From contig NZ_QFYR01000004.1 of assembly GCF_003254705.1 (NCBI RefSeq), forward strand, positions 1-64,000: a stretch of 64,000 nt of DNA, in the 5' to 3' direction. Shown here piece by piece: positions 1-8,885 of the stretch. Both the position numbers and the translations under genes were made by a program. The notes under the pieces were generated by a model. That model saw only the letters and a list, made by a program, of their open reading frames with translations. It ran no database searches and was not told the origin of the DNA. Source of the DNA: Phenylobacterium deserti. Its GTDB lineage: Bacteria; Pseudomonadota; Alphaproteobacteria; Caulobacterales; Caulobacteraceae. Position 1 is the stretch's first letter. Each line of letters opens with the position of its first letter.

Positions 1-1
1 C

Positions 2-289
2 ATCTCGCCGTTCCGCGCCGAGCGGCGGATGGCCCGCGAGCTGCTGGGCGAGGGCGAGTTCGTGGAGGTGTTCATCGACACCCCGCTGCAGGTCGCCGAA
101 GAGCGCGACGTCAAAGGCCTCTACAAGAAGGCCCGGGCCGGCGAGCTGAAGAACTTCACCGGCGTCGACAGCCCCTACGAGCCCCCGGAGAACCCCGAGA
201 TCCGCATCGACACCACCCAGCTTACGCCGGAAGCGGCGGCCGAGCTGATCGTGGCGCGGCTGGAAGGCGGCTTCGACCCCGGCATCTAG
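2..289 (+). CDS. cysC: Adenylyl-sulfate kinase, C-terminal end (partial)
   Basis: The frame is open from base 2 to a TAG stop at 287-289, so only the last 95 residues are present and the start lies outside the window. The fragment opens with [12 protein letters not shown], followed by [22 protein letters not shown] and [16 protein letters not shown], all hallmarks of APS kinase. This enzyme phosphorylates adenosine 5'-phosphosulfate to PAPS in sulfate activation. In many alphaproteobacteria the kinase is the C-terminal half of a CysN-CysC fusion, and this fragment cannot distinguish a fusion from a stand-alone CysC. Confidence 0.88.
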   Translation: MSPFRAERRMARELLGEGEFVEVFIDTPLQVAEERDVKGLYKKARAGELKNFTGVDSPYEPPENPEIRIDTTQLTPEAAAELIVARLEGGFDPGI

Positions 290-396
290 AGGGCGGCAGG
301 TCAGAGTCGGCCCATCTACACAGCAAGCGGAACCGTAAGGTCCGGACACTGTTAAGTCTGGGTCTGCGACACACAGACGAAGCCCCTCGAGTGAGG

Positions 397-425
397 CCCG
401 GCGGCCCTGCATTCCGGCCGCCGGG
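397..425. terminator. GC-rich hairpin between convergent genes
   Basis: Perfect 10-bp inverted repeat (CCCGGCGGCC at 397-406 and its complement at 416-425) with a 9-base loop. It lies between the end of the APS kinase gene and the end of the oxidoreductase on the other strand. There is no clear T-tract on either side, so termination is inferred from position. The rest of 290-435 shows nothing recognisable. Confidence 0.45.
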
Positions 426-435
426 TCAGTACCCG

Positions 436-1443
436 CTAGAATTCCAGAACGATCTTCCCGAAGTGCTGGCCGTCACGCATAGCGGCGAAGGCTTGTTGGG
501 CCTCGGTCCAGTGGAAGACCTTGTCGACCACCGGCTCGATGCGATGCAGCTCGATTGCTCGGCACATCGCCTCGAACATCTCGCGCGAGCCGACGTAGAC
601 ACCCTGCACCCGCGCCGAGTTGCCGATCAGGGAACCGGGGACGATGCCGCCGCCGCCGGCCGCAACGCCGCCGATCACCGCGATGTGGCCGGCGACGCGC
701 ACCGCCTGCAGGCTCTGCTCGATCGTGCCAGGTCCACCCACCTCCAGGATCAGATCCGCGCCGCGGCCGCCTGTCGCCTGACGCACCGCACGCGACCACT
801 CCGCGGTCGTCCGATAGTTGACCAGGTGGTCCGCGCCGAGAGCCTTCGCCCGCTCCAGCTTCTCGTCCGAGGAGGAGGTCACCACGGTCCGCAAGCCTGC
901 CGCGCGGGCGAACTGGAGGCCGAAGATGGACACGCCGCCGGTGCCCAGGAGGACCACGGTGTCGCCCGGTTGAAGGTTGGCATCCACGAACATCGCGCGC
1001 CAAGCGGTCAGCGCGGCGCAGGGCAAGGTGGCGGCCTGTTGATCCGTCAGGAAGTCCGGGACCCTGGATACGCCCTGCTCCTTGAGCACCGCGAGCTCTC
1101 GTCCGACACCGGGGATCGGGCCGCCCAGGGCCACACCGATCTTCTCCGGCGTCGGGGGGCCGGCGATCCAGTTGGGAAAGAAGTTGCTGACCACCCGGTC
1201 GCCGACTGCGACACGCGTCACGCCCTCGCCGACAGCTTCAACGACGCCGCAGCCGTCCGAAAGTGGCACGACCACCCCCTGCGGCTGGCCGTAGCTGCCC
1301 CCGATCATCTTCAGATCGCGGTAGTTCAGCGACGCCGCGCGGATCCGGACCAGAACCTCGCCGGCACCGGGTTGGGGATCTGGCGTCTCGACGAGCTGAA
1401 GGGCGTCGATGCCCCAGGGTTCGGCCACGTTCAAGGCGCGCAT
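436..1443 (-). CDS. NAD(P)-dependent medium-chain alcohol dehydrogenase / quinone oxidoreductase family
   Basis: A 335-residue protein of the zinc-type MDR superfamily (COG0604-like). The N-terminal GroES-like half carries GEVLVRIRAASLNYRDLKM, where plain quinone reductases have the same N-Y-x-D-x pattern. A Rossmann half follows with VLLGTGGVSIFGLQFA near residue 165. The start has a GGAG box 7 bases upstream. The catalytic zinc Cys is not obvious (SLNYRD replaces the classical CH-D pattern), so a non-zinc oxidoreductase is more likely than a classical alcohol dehydrogenase. It lies 46 bases downstream of the MFS gene on the same strand, so the two may be co-transcribed. Substrate unknown. 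Confidence 0.82.
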   Translation of the reverse strand: MRALNVAEPWGIDALQLVETPDPQPGAGEVLVRIRAASLNYRDLKMIGGSYGQPQGVVVPLSDGCGVVEAVGEGVTRVAVGDRVVSNFFPNWIAGPPTPEKIGVALGGPIPGVGRELAVLKEQGVSRVPDFLTDQQAATLPCAALTAWRAMFVDANLQPGDTVVLLGTGGVSIFGLQFARAAGLRTVVTSSSDEKLERAKALGADHLVNYRTTAEWSRAVRQATGGRGADLILEVGGPGTIEQSLQAVRVAGHIAVIGGVAAGGGGIVPGSLIGNSARVQGVYVGSREMFEAMCRAIELHRIEPVVDKVFHWTEAQQAFAAMRDGQHFGKIVLEF

Positions 1444-1489
1444 GGATCAGCTCCGGTGAATGGGCCGCTGAATTGGGGCTGTGCGGCGC

Positions 1490-2686
1490 CTAGCGCAAGC
1501 CACCGCCCGCATCCGCTTGTGGGTGCACATCGTCCAGCCGCCGCATGCCGTAAAGGCGCATCGCGCCAATCAGGCCTGCCGCCGACATCCCAGCCATCAG
1601 CAGGTAGCCGAGCGCGCCGTGGTGATCGAAGAGCCAGCCGGAGGCCAGCGTCGCCAAGCCGCTGAGGATGCCGCTCGCCAGGGTGGAGTTGATGGTTTGA
1701 GCGGCTGATGCAGTCCGTGAGGTGGAAAGCTTGTCGACCAGCTGGAGCGCCGCAAGGAAGGTCGCGGCATAGGTCAAGGTGTGGAGCAGCTGCATCGGGA
1801 TCACCAGCCATAGCGGCGGCGAGAAGGCCAACACCGTCCAGCGCAGAACGGAAGCCGCCCCGCCAAGCACCAGGAGATTGCGAGGCCCGATCGCCCGCCG
1901 CCAGGGCTCCAGGAACCACATGAACAGCACCTCGGCGATGACGCCGCAGCCCCACAGCCAGCCGGTCAGATCCTCGGGCACTCCTTGCTGCTTCCAGGTC
2001 AGAGCGGAGAAGCCGTAGTAGAAGGCGTGGGCCGACTGGATCAGTCCGGCCGACACGGCCGCAGTCATGAACACCGGATCGCGCAGCAGGCCGCCCACGC
2101 CCGCCAACCGCTCGCGCAACCCATGGGCGCCACCCTCCTCCCGCACCGGGTCGGCCGGCAAGAGGAAGCGGGCGCCGATCGACAACAGCGAGATGGCGGC
2201 GAACATCCAGACCAGCACCATCTCGGCATAGCCGCGGGCCAGGATAGCGCCCATGACCACGTTTCCGACGACGAACGCAGCCGACCCCATGCCGCGCGGC
2301 AGGCCATAGTTGAAGCCGTCTCGTCTGGCTCGCCGAACCACGATCACGTCAGTGAGCGGGGCTATGGTCGTGAACATGGAGGACGCGGCGAACCAGACCA
2401 CCATCCAGCCGGCGAGGCCGAGCGGCAGGGCCATCAACGCGTAGGCGCCTGCAACTGCCGCCCCTAGCAGGATCAAGGCCGTCCGACGCAGCCGGAAGCT
2501 GTCCGCCCAGACCGCCATCAAGGGCGCGGTGAAAGTTCTCGCGAGCATTGGCAGCGACAGGATCAGGCCGATCTGCGCCCCCGAAAGACCCCGGTGGGCG
2601 AACCACACCGGCATGTAGGGCGAGCTGACGCCCAGACCGACGTAAAGGGTCGCGTAGAACAGGCCCAGGCGAACAGGAAGCGGCAT
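1490..2686 (-). CDS. MFS transporter, MFS_1-like / HcaT type
   Basis: A 398-residue integral membrane protein with about twelve hydrophobic segments. The start MPLPVRLGLFYATLYVGLG and the segment SPYMPVWFAHRGLSGAQIG resemble the PF12832 group, which includes phenylpropionate and nucleoside:H+ symporters. The loop after TM2 carries MAVWADSFRLRR, a version of the MFS motif A region. It is probably a proton-coupled inner-membrane transporter. It precedes the MDR oxidoreductase on the same strand, which hints at uptake plus oxidation of one small organic substrate, but the substrate cannot be read from sequence. Confidence 0.75.
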   Translation of the reverse strand: MPLPVRLGLFYATLYVGLGVSSPYMPVWFAHRGLSGAQIGLILSLPMLARTFTAPLMAVWADSFRLRRTALILLGAAVAGAYALMALPLGLAGWMVVWFAASSMFTTIAPLTDVIVVRRARRDGFNYGLPRGMGSAAFVVGNVVMGAILARGYAEMVLVWMFAAISLLSIGARFLLPADPVREEGGAHGLRERLAGVGGLLRDPVFMTAAVSAGLIQSAHAFYYGFSALTWKQQGVPEDLTGWLWGCGVIAEVLFMWFLEPWRRAIGPRNLLVLGGAASVLRWTVLAFSPPLWLVIPMQLLHTLTYAATFLAALQLVDKLSTSRTASAAQTINSTLASGILSGLATLASGWLFDHHGALGYLLMAGMSAAGLIGAMRLYGMRRLDDVHPQADAGGGLR

Positions 2687-2740
2687 GGCCCGGCCTTATA
2701 GGGAGTCGCCCGCCGAACCGCGCCGGGTTAGACGCGGTGC

Positions 2741-3148
2741 ATGAGCCGCATCGACACCGCCGCCCATGGCGGACCTTGGTCCCGACGCAACTGGATGACG
2801 CTGGCGGCGCTCAGCGGGTTCGTCTCGGTGGCGGTCGGCGCGTTCGCCGCGCATGGCGTGCAGGACCCGAAAGCCGCCGACTGGCTGAGGCTCGGCGCGC
2901 AATACGGGTTCATGCATGCAGCGGCCACCTTCGCCTGCGCCCTGTTCATGGAGATCGGCGGGCGCCGAGCCCGCCTGGCGCCCGCCTTCTTCCTCTCGGG
3001 AACCGTGTTCTTCTCGGGCAGCCTTTACGCCATGGCGTTCGGCGCCCCGCGCTGGTTCGGAGCGATCACGCCTCTGGGGGGCCTGCTGTTCCTGATCGGC
3101 TGGGCGGTGCTGGCTTGGGCCGCGCGCGACATAGATCGGCGAGCTTAA
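2741..3148 (+). CDS. DUF423 family small membrane protein (YgdD-like)
   Basis: A 135-residue protein with four hydrophobic segments. The family hallmarks are visible: GFVSVAVGAFAAHGV near residues 27-41, YGFMHAAATFACALF, and FSGSLYAMAF followed by TPLGGLLFLIGWAVLA. DUF423/YgdD proteins are conserved inner-membrane proteins of unknown function. The gene is divergent from the MFS gene, with only 54 bases between starts, and its stop overlaps the stop of the convergent Bcr/CflA gene by 4 bases. Confidence 0.82.
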   Translation: MSRIDTAAHGGPWSRRNWMTLAALSGFVSVAVGAFAAHGVQDPKAADWLRLGAQYGFMHAAATFACALFMEIGGRRARLAPAFFLSGTVFFSGSLYAMAFGAPRWFGAITPLGGLLFLIGWAVLAWAARDIDRRA

Positions 3149-4347
3149 GCCCGCTTCGGCAAAGCCAGGAAGCGCAGCGCCGCCGCCGATCCCGCCAGGC
3201 AGATCAGCATCACCGCCGCCATTGGACGGGGCGTTCCGTCATGCAGGACGCCCGCAGCCCAGGAGGCCACGGCGCCTGCGCCAAACGAGACGCCGCCCAG
3301 CAGGGCCGAAATCGAACCGGCGCGGCGGGGATCCACGCTCAGCGCGCCGGCCATGGTGTTGCCGCCCATGAAACCGTAGCTGCCCAGCACAAGGAACAGC
3401 AGGGGCAGCACGCTCCACATCCCGCCCAGGCCGCTGAAGGAGGCGATCGCCAGCAGGACGGCCGCGCCCACCGCCACCAGGCTGGACGTGGCCAGCACCT
3501 GATCCGGCGTGCGTCGGCGCAGCAGCAGACGGTTCAGCTGGTTGGCCCCGATGATCGCGATGGAGTTCAGGCCGAACACGATGCCGAATGCGGCGGGCGG
3601 GATCCGGTAGGTCTCGATCAACAGTTCGGGCGAGGCGGCGATGTAGGTGAAAAGGGTCGCCCCGTTCAGCGCGCCCGCCAAGCCGTAGCCGACGAGACGG
3701 CGCTGCTTGAGCAGGGCGGCATAGGCCTTCAGCGGGTTCTCGGAACGGGCGTGCGCCGCTGTCTCCTCTGACCGGCTTTCCTGAAGTCGGAAGAAAGCGG
3801 CCAGGGACACCAGCACGCCGAAGGCGGTGATGAACCAGAAGATGGTCCGCCAGCCGCCGAACGTCAGCAACAAGCCGCCGCCTAGGGGCGCTAGGATGGG
3901 CGCCAGGCCCATGATCAGCATCAGCAGGCTGAGCATGCGCGCCGTTTCGGTGTGATCGAACCGGTCGCGCACGATGGCCCGCGAGACCACCTGGCCGGCG
4001 CAGGCGCCGCACGCCTGGATGAAGCGGCTGGCGATCAGAGCTTCGACCGAGGTGGCCATTGCGCAGGCGGCGGAGGCGATGATGAAGATCACGGCGCCGA
4101 TGAGAATGGGCGCCCGTCGCCCGAAGCGGTCAGACGCCGGACCGTAGAGGAACTGGCCCACCGCCATCCCGGCCAGAAACGCCGACACCGTCGACTGGGT
4201 GGCGCTGGCCGACGCCCGCAGGTCTGCGCCGATGGCCGGCACGCTGGGCAGGTACATGTCGATCGCGAGCGGGCCCATTGCGGTGAGCGAACCCAGCAGG
4301 ACGACAAGGCCCCAAGGGGTGCGATCGGATCGTGCGGCGGCGGTCAT
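3145..4347 (-). CDS. Bcr/CflA family multidrug MFS exporter
   Basis: A 400-residue, twelve-TM transporter. After a short N-terminus comes LLGSLTAMGPLAIDMYLPSVPAI, the typical Bcr/CflA first helix, then FLYGPASDRFGRRAPIL (motif A) and the FIQACGACAGQVVSRAIVRD region (motif C/drug:H+ antiporter). The frame is open 27 codons further upstream, but the ATG at 4347 is preceded by GGAG at 7 bases and fits the family length. Bcr/CflA proteins export drugs such as bicyclomycin, or small metabolites. It is divergent from an epoxide hydrolase gene, with a perfect inverted repeat between them that may control both. Confidence 0.87.
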   Translation of the reverse strand: MTAAARSDRTPWGLVVLLGSLTAMGPLAIDMYLPSVPAIGADLRASASATQSTVSAFLAGMAVGQFLYGPASDRFGRRAPILIGAVIFIIASAACAMATSVEALIASRFIQACGACAGQVVSRAIVRDRFDHTETARMLSLLMLIMGLAPILAPLGGGLLLTFGGWRTIFWFITAFGVLVSLAAFFRLQESRSEETAAHARSENPLKAYAALLKQRRLVGYGLAGALNGATLFTYIAASPELLIETYRIPPAAFGIVFGLNSIAIIGANQLNRLLLRRRTPDQVLATSSLVAVGAAVLLAIASFSGLGGMWSVLPLLFLVLGSYGFMGGNTMAGALSVDPRRAGSISALLGGVSFGAGAVASWAAGVLHDGTPRPMAAVMLICLAGSAAALRFLALPKRA

Positions 4348-4394
4348 GGGCTCCTTACAACCCGCGGAGCGCGTTCTGTCTCCACCAGCGTTCC

Positions 4395-4418
4395 GTTGGC
4401 AGGCGTTTTCCTGCCAAC
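4395..4418. promoter_or_regulatory. Inverted repeat, candidate operator between divergent genes
   Basis: GTTGGCAGG at 4395-4403 and its exact complement at 4410-4418 are separated by six bases. The repeat lies 48 bases upstream of the exporter start and 25 bases upstream of the epoxide hydrolase start, where an operator for a dimeric repressor would sit. No regulator gene is adjacent. A transcription terminator is unlikely because both genes read away from it. Confidence 0.4.
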
Positions 4419-4443
4419 ATGAGACCAAAGGGAGCCACTCTCG

Positions 4444-5424
4444 ATGTCAGCACTCGGAACTGAGATGCCGCCGGTCGCCTATGCGCCGGTGAACGGGATC
4501 GAGCTGGCCTACTACGAGTCGGGACCGCGGAGGGGCGTTCCGCTCATCCTGTGTCACGGCTTTCCCGAGCTCGCCTTTTCCTGGCGCCACCAGATCAAGG
4601 CGCTGAGCGCGGCCGGCCGTTGGGTGGTCGCACCGGACCAGCGCGGCTACGGGCTCAGCTCACGACCGGCCTCAGCCGAAGCCTATGACATGGAGCACCT
4701 AACGGGTGATCTCGTTGGGCTTCTGGACCATTTGGGCGTTGAGAAGGCGATCTTCTGCGGCCACGACTGGGGTGGGCTGCTGACCTGGCAGATGCCGCTG
4801 ATGCATCCGGGCCGCGTCGCCGGCGTGATCGGGCTGAACACCCCGTTCCTGCCGCGCAGCCCCATCGACCCGATCGCAGTCATGCGCACGACCATGGGTC
4901 CCGACATGTACATCGTCTGGTTCCAGACGCCGGATGAGCCGGACGCGGTGCTAGCCGCGGACGTGGAGAAGACCATGCGCTTCTTCATGCGCCGGCCCGC
5001 CGCCCTCAAAGAAGGGATGAAGGCCGAGCACGGACGCTCCAGGTTCGCGTTCCGTCCGTTGATCGAGAAGTTCGATTCGGCGAACACCCAAGGTCAGTTC
5101 CTTTCGCCAGAAGAGCTGGCGGTGTTCGTCGAGGCGTTCCAGCGAACCGGCTTCACCGGCGGCATCAACTGGTACCGGAACCTCACGCGGAACTGGGAGC
5201 GGTCAGCCGGGCTTCCCAACCACATCAAGGGGACACCCTGCCTGATGATCACGGCTGAGAACGATCCGGTGCTTCGGCCGGCCATGGCGCTGGGCATGCC
5301 CCTGCTCGTTTCGGACCTCGAGACGCACATGATCCACGACAGCGGCCACTGGACCCAGCAGGAGAAGCCTGAGGACGTAAACCGGCTGATCCTCGACTGG
5401 ATGGACCGCCGCTTCCCGAAGTAG
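4444..5424 (+). CDS. Alpha/beta hydrolase, epoxide hydrolase type
   Basis: A 326-residue cytosolic alpha/beta hydrolase. HGFPE (residues 38-42) provides the oxyanion hole, and GHDWGG (106-111) carries Asp108 as nucleophile. Asp in place of Ser is characteristic of epoxide hydrolases and haloalkane dehalogenases. The catalytic His is in HDSGHWTQQEKP near residue 302. Residues 130-240 form the cap domain with the tyrosines typical of epoxide hydrolases. The start at 4444 has an AAGGGAG box at 4429-4435. The enzyme would hydrolyse an epoxide to a diol; the substrate is unknown. It may share control with the divergent exporter. Confidence 0.85.
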   Translation: MSALGTEMPPVAYAPVNGIELAYYESGPRRGVPLILCHGFPELAFSWRHQIKALSAAGRWVVAPDQRGYGLSSRPASAEAYDMEHLTGDLVGLLDHLGVEKAIFCGHDWGGLLTWQMPLMHPGRVAGVIGLNTPFLPRSPIDPIAVMRTTMGPDMYIVWFQTPDEPDAVLAADVEKTMRFFMRRPAALKEGMKAEHGRSRFAFRPLIEKFDSANTQGQFLSPEELAVFVEAFQRTGFTGGINWYRNLTRNWERSAGLPNHIKGTPCLMITAENDPVLRPAMALGMPLLVSDLETHMIHDSGHWTQQEKPEDVNRLILDWMDRRFPK

Positions 5425-5433
5425 ATTGCTGGG

Positions 5434-6426
5434 ATGGAACGCAACATGCCCCTGCCCGCGGTTTCCGCGACCAACAACCGCCGCGGGCTGTTCCCGGACA
5501 ACGACCCGTTCAGCTCCGGCTGGCTCTCCACGGGCGGTCCGCACGAGATCTACTACGAGGAGTGCGGCCGGCCGGACGGGAAGCCCTGCGTGATCCTGCA
5601 CGGCGGACCGGGCGGCGCGGTCAATCCGACGATGCGGCGCTTTTTCGATCCGAAAAAGTGGCGCATGGCGCTGTTCGACCAGCGCGGCTGCGGCCGCAGC
5701 CGGCCGAACGCATCGCTGGACGACAACACCACCTGGTCGCTGATCGAGGACATCGAGCGGCTGCGGGAGCACCTGGGCATCGAGAAGTGGACGGTGTTCG
5801 GCGGGTCCTGGGGCTCCACCCTCGCGCTGGCCTACGCCATCACCCACCCGGAGCGGGTCGAGGGCCTGGTGCTGCGCGGGATCTTCCTGCTGACCGAGCG
5901 CGAGCTGCGCTGGTTCTACCAGGACGGCGCGTCCTTCCTATTCCCCGACGCCTGGGAGCGGTTCTGCGCGCCGATCCCTGCGGCGGAGCGCGGCGACATG
6001 ATCGCCGCCTACCACAAGCGGCTGACGCACCCGGATCGCGCCGTTCAGGCGGAGGCGGCCGCGGCCTGGAGCCAGTGGGAAGGCGACACGATCTCCATCC
6101 GCGGCCCGGAGGCGCGGCCTTCGAAGTTCAACGAGATCGACTTCGCGATCGCCTTCGCACGGATCGAGTGCCACTTCTTCGCCAACGGCGGCTTCTTCCC
6201 CGAAGAGGGCTGGCTGCTGAAGAACGCCGACAAGCTGAAGGACATCCCGGGCTGGATCGTCCAGGGGCGGTTCGACGTAGTGACGCCGCTGGAGAGCGCC
6301 TGGAAGCTGCAGAAGGCCTGGCCGGCGGCGCGGTTCGAGATCGTCTGGGACGCTGGACATGCCTCGACGGAGCCGGGGATCATCGACGCCTTGGTTCGGG
6401 CGACGGAGCAGGCGTTTGGCCGTTAG
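5434..6426 (+). CDS. pip: Proline iminopeptidase (prolyl aminopeptidase)
   Basis: A 330-residue S33 family serine peptidase that removes N-terminal proline from peptides. Visible signatures are LHGGPGG (residues 55-61, oxyanion hole), FDQRGCGRS (81-89), the nucleophile elbow GGSWGS (123-128, Ser125), and the C-terminal catalytic His in WDAGHAS. The length matches the family. It starts 10 bases after the epoxide hydrolase stop, so the two are probably one transcript. A second in-frame ATG four codons later (5446) is an equally possible start. Confidence 0.92.
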   Translation: MERNMPLPAVSATNNRRGLFPDNDPFSSGWLSTGGPHEIYYEECGRPDGKPCVILHGGPGGAVNPTMRRFFDPKKWRMALFDQRGCGRSRPNASLDDNTTWSLIEDIERLREHLGIEKWTVFGGSWGSTLALAYAITHPERVEGLVLRGIFLLTERELRWFYQDGASFLFPDAWERFCAPIPAAERGDMIAAYHKRLTHPDRAVQAEAAAAWSQWEGDTISIRGPEARPSKFNEIDFAIAFARIECHFFANGGFFPEEGWLLKNADKLKDIPGWIVQGRFDVVTPLESAWKLQKAWPAARFEIVWDAGHASTEPGIIDALVRATEQAFGR

Positions 6427-6491
6427 GTGCTGGATCTAAAAGACAAACCTCCGCGGCATATAGGTCATAGATAATTTCGATGGATGCGGCG

Positions 6492-6511
6492 CAGCAAAAT
6501 CAATTTTGCTG
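6492..6511. promoter_or_regulatory. 20-bp palindrome in the ahpC leader
   Basis: CAGCAAAAT at 6492-6500 and its exact complement at 6503-6511 are separated by two bases, 50 bases upstream of the ahpC start. The two-base spacer is too short for an RNA loop, so a DNA operator is more likely. The sequence is distinctly AT-rich for this genome. The remaining part of 6427-6560 is an AT-rich promoter-like stretch (around 6458-6478) without a confident OxyR motif. Confidence 0.45.
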
Positions 6512-6560
6512 ATGCGAGATGCGCCCCTAAATGATGCCTTCCTCAATCGGGAGTGCATGC

Positions 6561-7124
6561 ATGTCTCTGATCAACACCACTGTGTTGCCGTTCACGGCTC
6601 AGGCCTACAAAGAAGGCAAGTTCGTCGCCGTCAGCGACGCCGACCTGAAGGGCAAGTGGTCCGTCGTCTTCTTCTATCCCGCCGACTTCACCTTCGTCTG
6701 CCCGACGGAGCTGGAAGACCTGGCTGACAACTACGAAGAGTTCCAGAAGCTGGGCGTCGAGATCTACTCGGTCTCCACCGACACCCACTTCTCGCACAAG
6801 GCCTGGGCCGACACCTCCCCGGCCATCGGCAAGATCAAGTACACCATGATCGGCGACCCGGCCGGCGTGGTGACCAACAACTTCGGCGTGATGCGCGCGG
6901 GCCAAGGTCTGGCCGACCGCGGCACCTTCCTGGTCGACCCGGACGGCGTCATCCAGTTCACCGAAGTGACCGCCGAAGGCATCGGCCGCAATGCCGCCGA
7001 GCTGCTGCGCAAGGTCAAGGCCGCCCAGTACGTCCGTAACCACCCGGGCGAAGTCTGCCCGGCCAAGTGGGAAGAAGGCGAGAAGACCCTCGCTCCGTCC
7101 CTCGACCTCGTCGGCAAGATCTAA
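6561..7124 (+). CDS. ahpC: Alkyl hydroperoxide reductase subunit C (typical 2-Cys peroxiredoxin)
   Basis: A 187-residue peroxiredoxin, the exact length of enterobacterial AhpC. The peroxidatic Cys47 is in [13 protein letters not shown], and the resolving Cys166 is in [10 protein letters not shown]. The start MSLINTT at 6561 is chosen over an upstream ATG because it matches the family and follows a GGGAG box. The protein reduces H2O2 and organic peroxides in the cytosol, forming an intersubunit disulfide that AhpF re-reduces. ahpF follows 89 bases downstream. Codon use is strongly biased, consistent with high expression. Confidence 0.97.
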   Translation: MSLINTTVLPFTAQAYKEGKFVAVSDADLKGKWSVVFFYPADFTFVCPTELEDLADNYEEFQKLGVEIYSVSTDTHFSHKAWADTSPAIGKIKYTMIGDPAGVVTNNFGVMRAGQGLADRGTFLVDPDGVIQFTEVTAEGIGRNAAELLRKVKAAQYVRNHPGEVCPAKWEEGEKTLAPSLDLVGKI

Positions 7125-7152
7125 GCTTTCCGCACGACCGATCGGCGTCGCC

Positions 7153-7170
7153 GCCTCCGCAACCGGAGGC
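7153..7170 (+). promoter_or_regulatory. Hairpin between ahpC and ahpF
   Basis: GCCTCCG at 7153-7159 pairs with CGGAGGC at 7164-7170 across a four-base loop. No T-tract follows. An intercistronic hairpin here could stabilise the ahpC 3' end or lower ahpF expression, which would suit the excess of AhpC over AhpF known from other bacteria. The function is inferred. Confidence 0.35.
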
Positions 7171-7213
7171 CGGCGGCGCCGGTTCTTTGCCCCACATTCA
7201 ACCGGAGCCGCCC

Positions 7214-8818
7214 ATGTTGGACGCCAATCTCAAGGGTCAGTTGAAGACCTACCTCGAGAACCTCCGCCAGCCGATCGAGCTGGTGGCGTCGCTGGACGAC
7301 GGCCCCAAGTCCCGCGAGCTCCTCGAGCTGCTCGAGGACATCGCCGCCCAGTCGGACAAGGTTTCCGTCGTTCGCAAGGACGATGACGCGCGCAAGCCGT
7401 CCTTCGCCATCGTCCGCCCCGGCACCGACATCTCGGTCCGTTTCGCGGGCCTGCCCCTCGGCCACGAGTTCACCTCGCTGGTGCTGACCCTGCTGTGGGT
7501 CGGCGGCCATCCGCCGAAGGTGGAAGCCGACGTCATCGAACAGGTGAAGGCGCTTGAAGGCGACTTCCAGTTCGAGACCTATTTCTCGCTGTCCTGCCAG
7601 AACTGCCCGGACGTGGTGCAGGCGCTCAACCTGATGAGCGTCATCAACCCGCGCATCCGGCACGTCTCCATCGACGGCGCCCTGTTCCAGGCCGAAGTCG
7701 AGCAGCGCCAGATCATGGCGGTGCCGACGGTGATGCTGAATGGCGAAGCCTTCGGCCAAGGCCGCATGTCGCTGGAACAGATCCTGGCCAAGATCGACGT
7801 GGGCGCCCTCGCCCGCGAAGCCGAGAAGATCAAGACGAAGGACGCCTTCGACGTCCTGGTGATCGGCGGCGGCCCGGCCGGCGCCGCGGCGGCCATCTAC
7901 GCCGCCCGCAAGGGCATCCGCACCGGCCTGGCGGCCGAACGCTTCGGCGGCCAGGTGCTCGACACCATGGCCATCGAGAACTTCATCTCGGTGCCGCACA
8001 CCGAAGGCCCGAAGCTCGCCACCGGCCTTGAGCAGCACGTCAAGGACTACGACGTCGACGTGATGAACCTGCAAAAGGCCGCCAAGCTGATCCCGGCCCG
8101 CACGCCGGGCGACCTGATCGGCGTCGAGCTCGAGAACGGCGCGGTGCTGAAGTCGCGGACCGTCATCCTGTCCACCGGCGCCCGCTGGCGGCAGATGAAC
8201 GTTCCGGGCGAGGACGAGTACCGCAACAAGGGCGTGGCCTATTGCCCGCACTGCGACGGCCCCCTGTTCAAGGGCAAGCGCGTGGCGGTGATCGGCGGCG
8301 GCAACTCCGGCGTGGAAGCGGCCATCGACCTGGCCGGCATCGTGGCTCACGTGACGCTGGTCGAGTTCGACAGCCAGCTGCGCGCGGACGCCGTGCTTCA
8401 GCGCAAGCTGGCCAGCCTGCCGAACGTTCGGATCGTCACCTCGGCGCTGACCACCGAGGTGAAGGGCGACGGCTCAAAGGTGAACGGGCTGGTCTACAAG
8501 GACCGCAACACCGGCGAGGTGCACAACGTCGACCTGGAAGGCGTGTTCGTCCAGATCGGCCTGGTGCCCAACACCGAGTGGCTGAAGGACTCCGTGGCCC
8601 TGACCCCACGCGGCGAGATCGAGGTGGATTATCGCGGCGGCACCAGCATCCCCGGCGTGTTCGCCGCGGGTGACGCCACCACCACGCCCTACAAGCAGAT
8701 CGTCATCGCCATGGGCGAAGGCGCGAAGGCCTCGCTATCGGCCTTCGACTACCTGATCCGCCAGCCCGCGCCGCAAGAGGCCAACGAGCCGGCAGATATC
8801 GGTCAGGCCGCAGCCTGA
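7214..8818 (+). CDS. ahpF: Alkyl hydroperoxide reductase subunit F (flavoprotein)
   Basis: A 534-residue NADH:peroxiredoxin disulfide reductase. The N-terminal tandem thioredoxin-fold domain carries SCQNCPD (Cys128/Cys131). Next come a FAD-binding segment, [19 protein letters not shown] (about residues 216-234), the second redox pair YCPHCDG (Cys344/Cys347), an NADH-binding [17 protein letters not shown], and the C-terminal [16 protein letters not shown]. The ATG at 7214 with a CGGAG box matches the family start; the same frame is open further upstream only by overlap with ahpC. It passes electrons from NADH to AhpC. Confidence 0.96.
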   Translation: MLDANLKGQLKTYLENLRQPIELVASLDDGPKSRELLELLEDIAAQSDKVSVVRKDDDARKPSFAIVRPGTDISVRFAGLPLGHEFTSLVLTLLWVGGHPPKVEADVIEQVKALEGDFQFETYFSLSCQNCPDVVQALNLMSVINPRIRHVSIDGALFQAEVEQRQIMAVPTVMLNGEAFGQGRMSLEQILAKIDVGALAREAEKIKTKDAFDVLVIGGGPAGAAAAIYAARKGIRTGLAAERFGGQVLDTMAIENFISVPHTEGPKLATGLEQHVKDYDVDVMNLQKAAKLIPARTPGDLIGVELENGAVLKSRTVILSTGARWRQMNVPGEDEYRNKGVAYCPHCDGPLFKGKRVAVIGGGNSGVEAAIDLAGIVAHVTLVEFDSQLRADAVLQRKLASLPNVRIVTSALTTEVKGDGSKVNGLVYKDRNTGEVHNVDLEGVFVQIGLVPNTEWLKDSVALTPRGEIEVDYRGGTSIPGVFAAGDATTTPYKQIVIAMGEGAKASLSAFDYLIRQPAPQEANEPADIGQAAA

Positions 8819-8847
8819 CCGAGAGTTCCAGTCTGTAAGCGTAAAGA

Positions 8848-8876
8848 GGCCGCCCGCCACAAGCGGGCGGCCTTTT
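8848..8876. terminator. Rho-independent terminator after ahpF
   Basis: A perfect 10-bp GC stem (GGCCGCCCGC at 8848-8857, complement at 8863-8872) with loop CACAA, followed by TTTT. It lies between convergent ahpF and rodA. It is oriented for ahpF and may also stop transcripts from the rodA side. Confidence 0.85.
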
Positions 8877-8885
8877 CCGTTCGGG

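Noticed and set aside
6450..6490. OxyR-like ATAG/GATA/ATGG pattern upstream of ahpC
   Set aside because: Only scattered tetranucleotides match the OxyR spacing; it is too weak to claim as a site.
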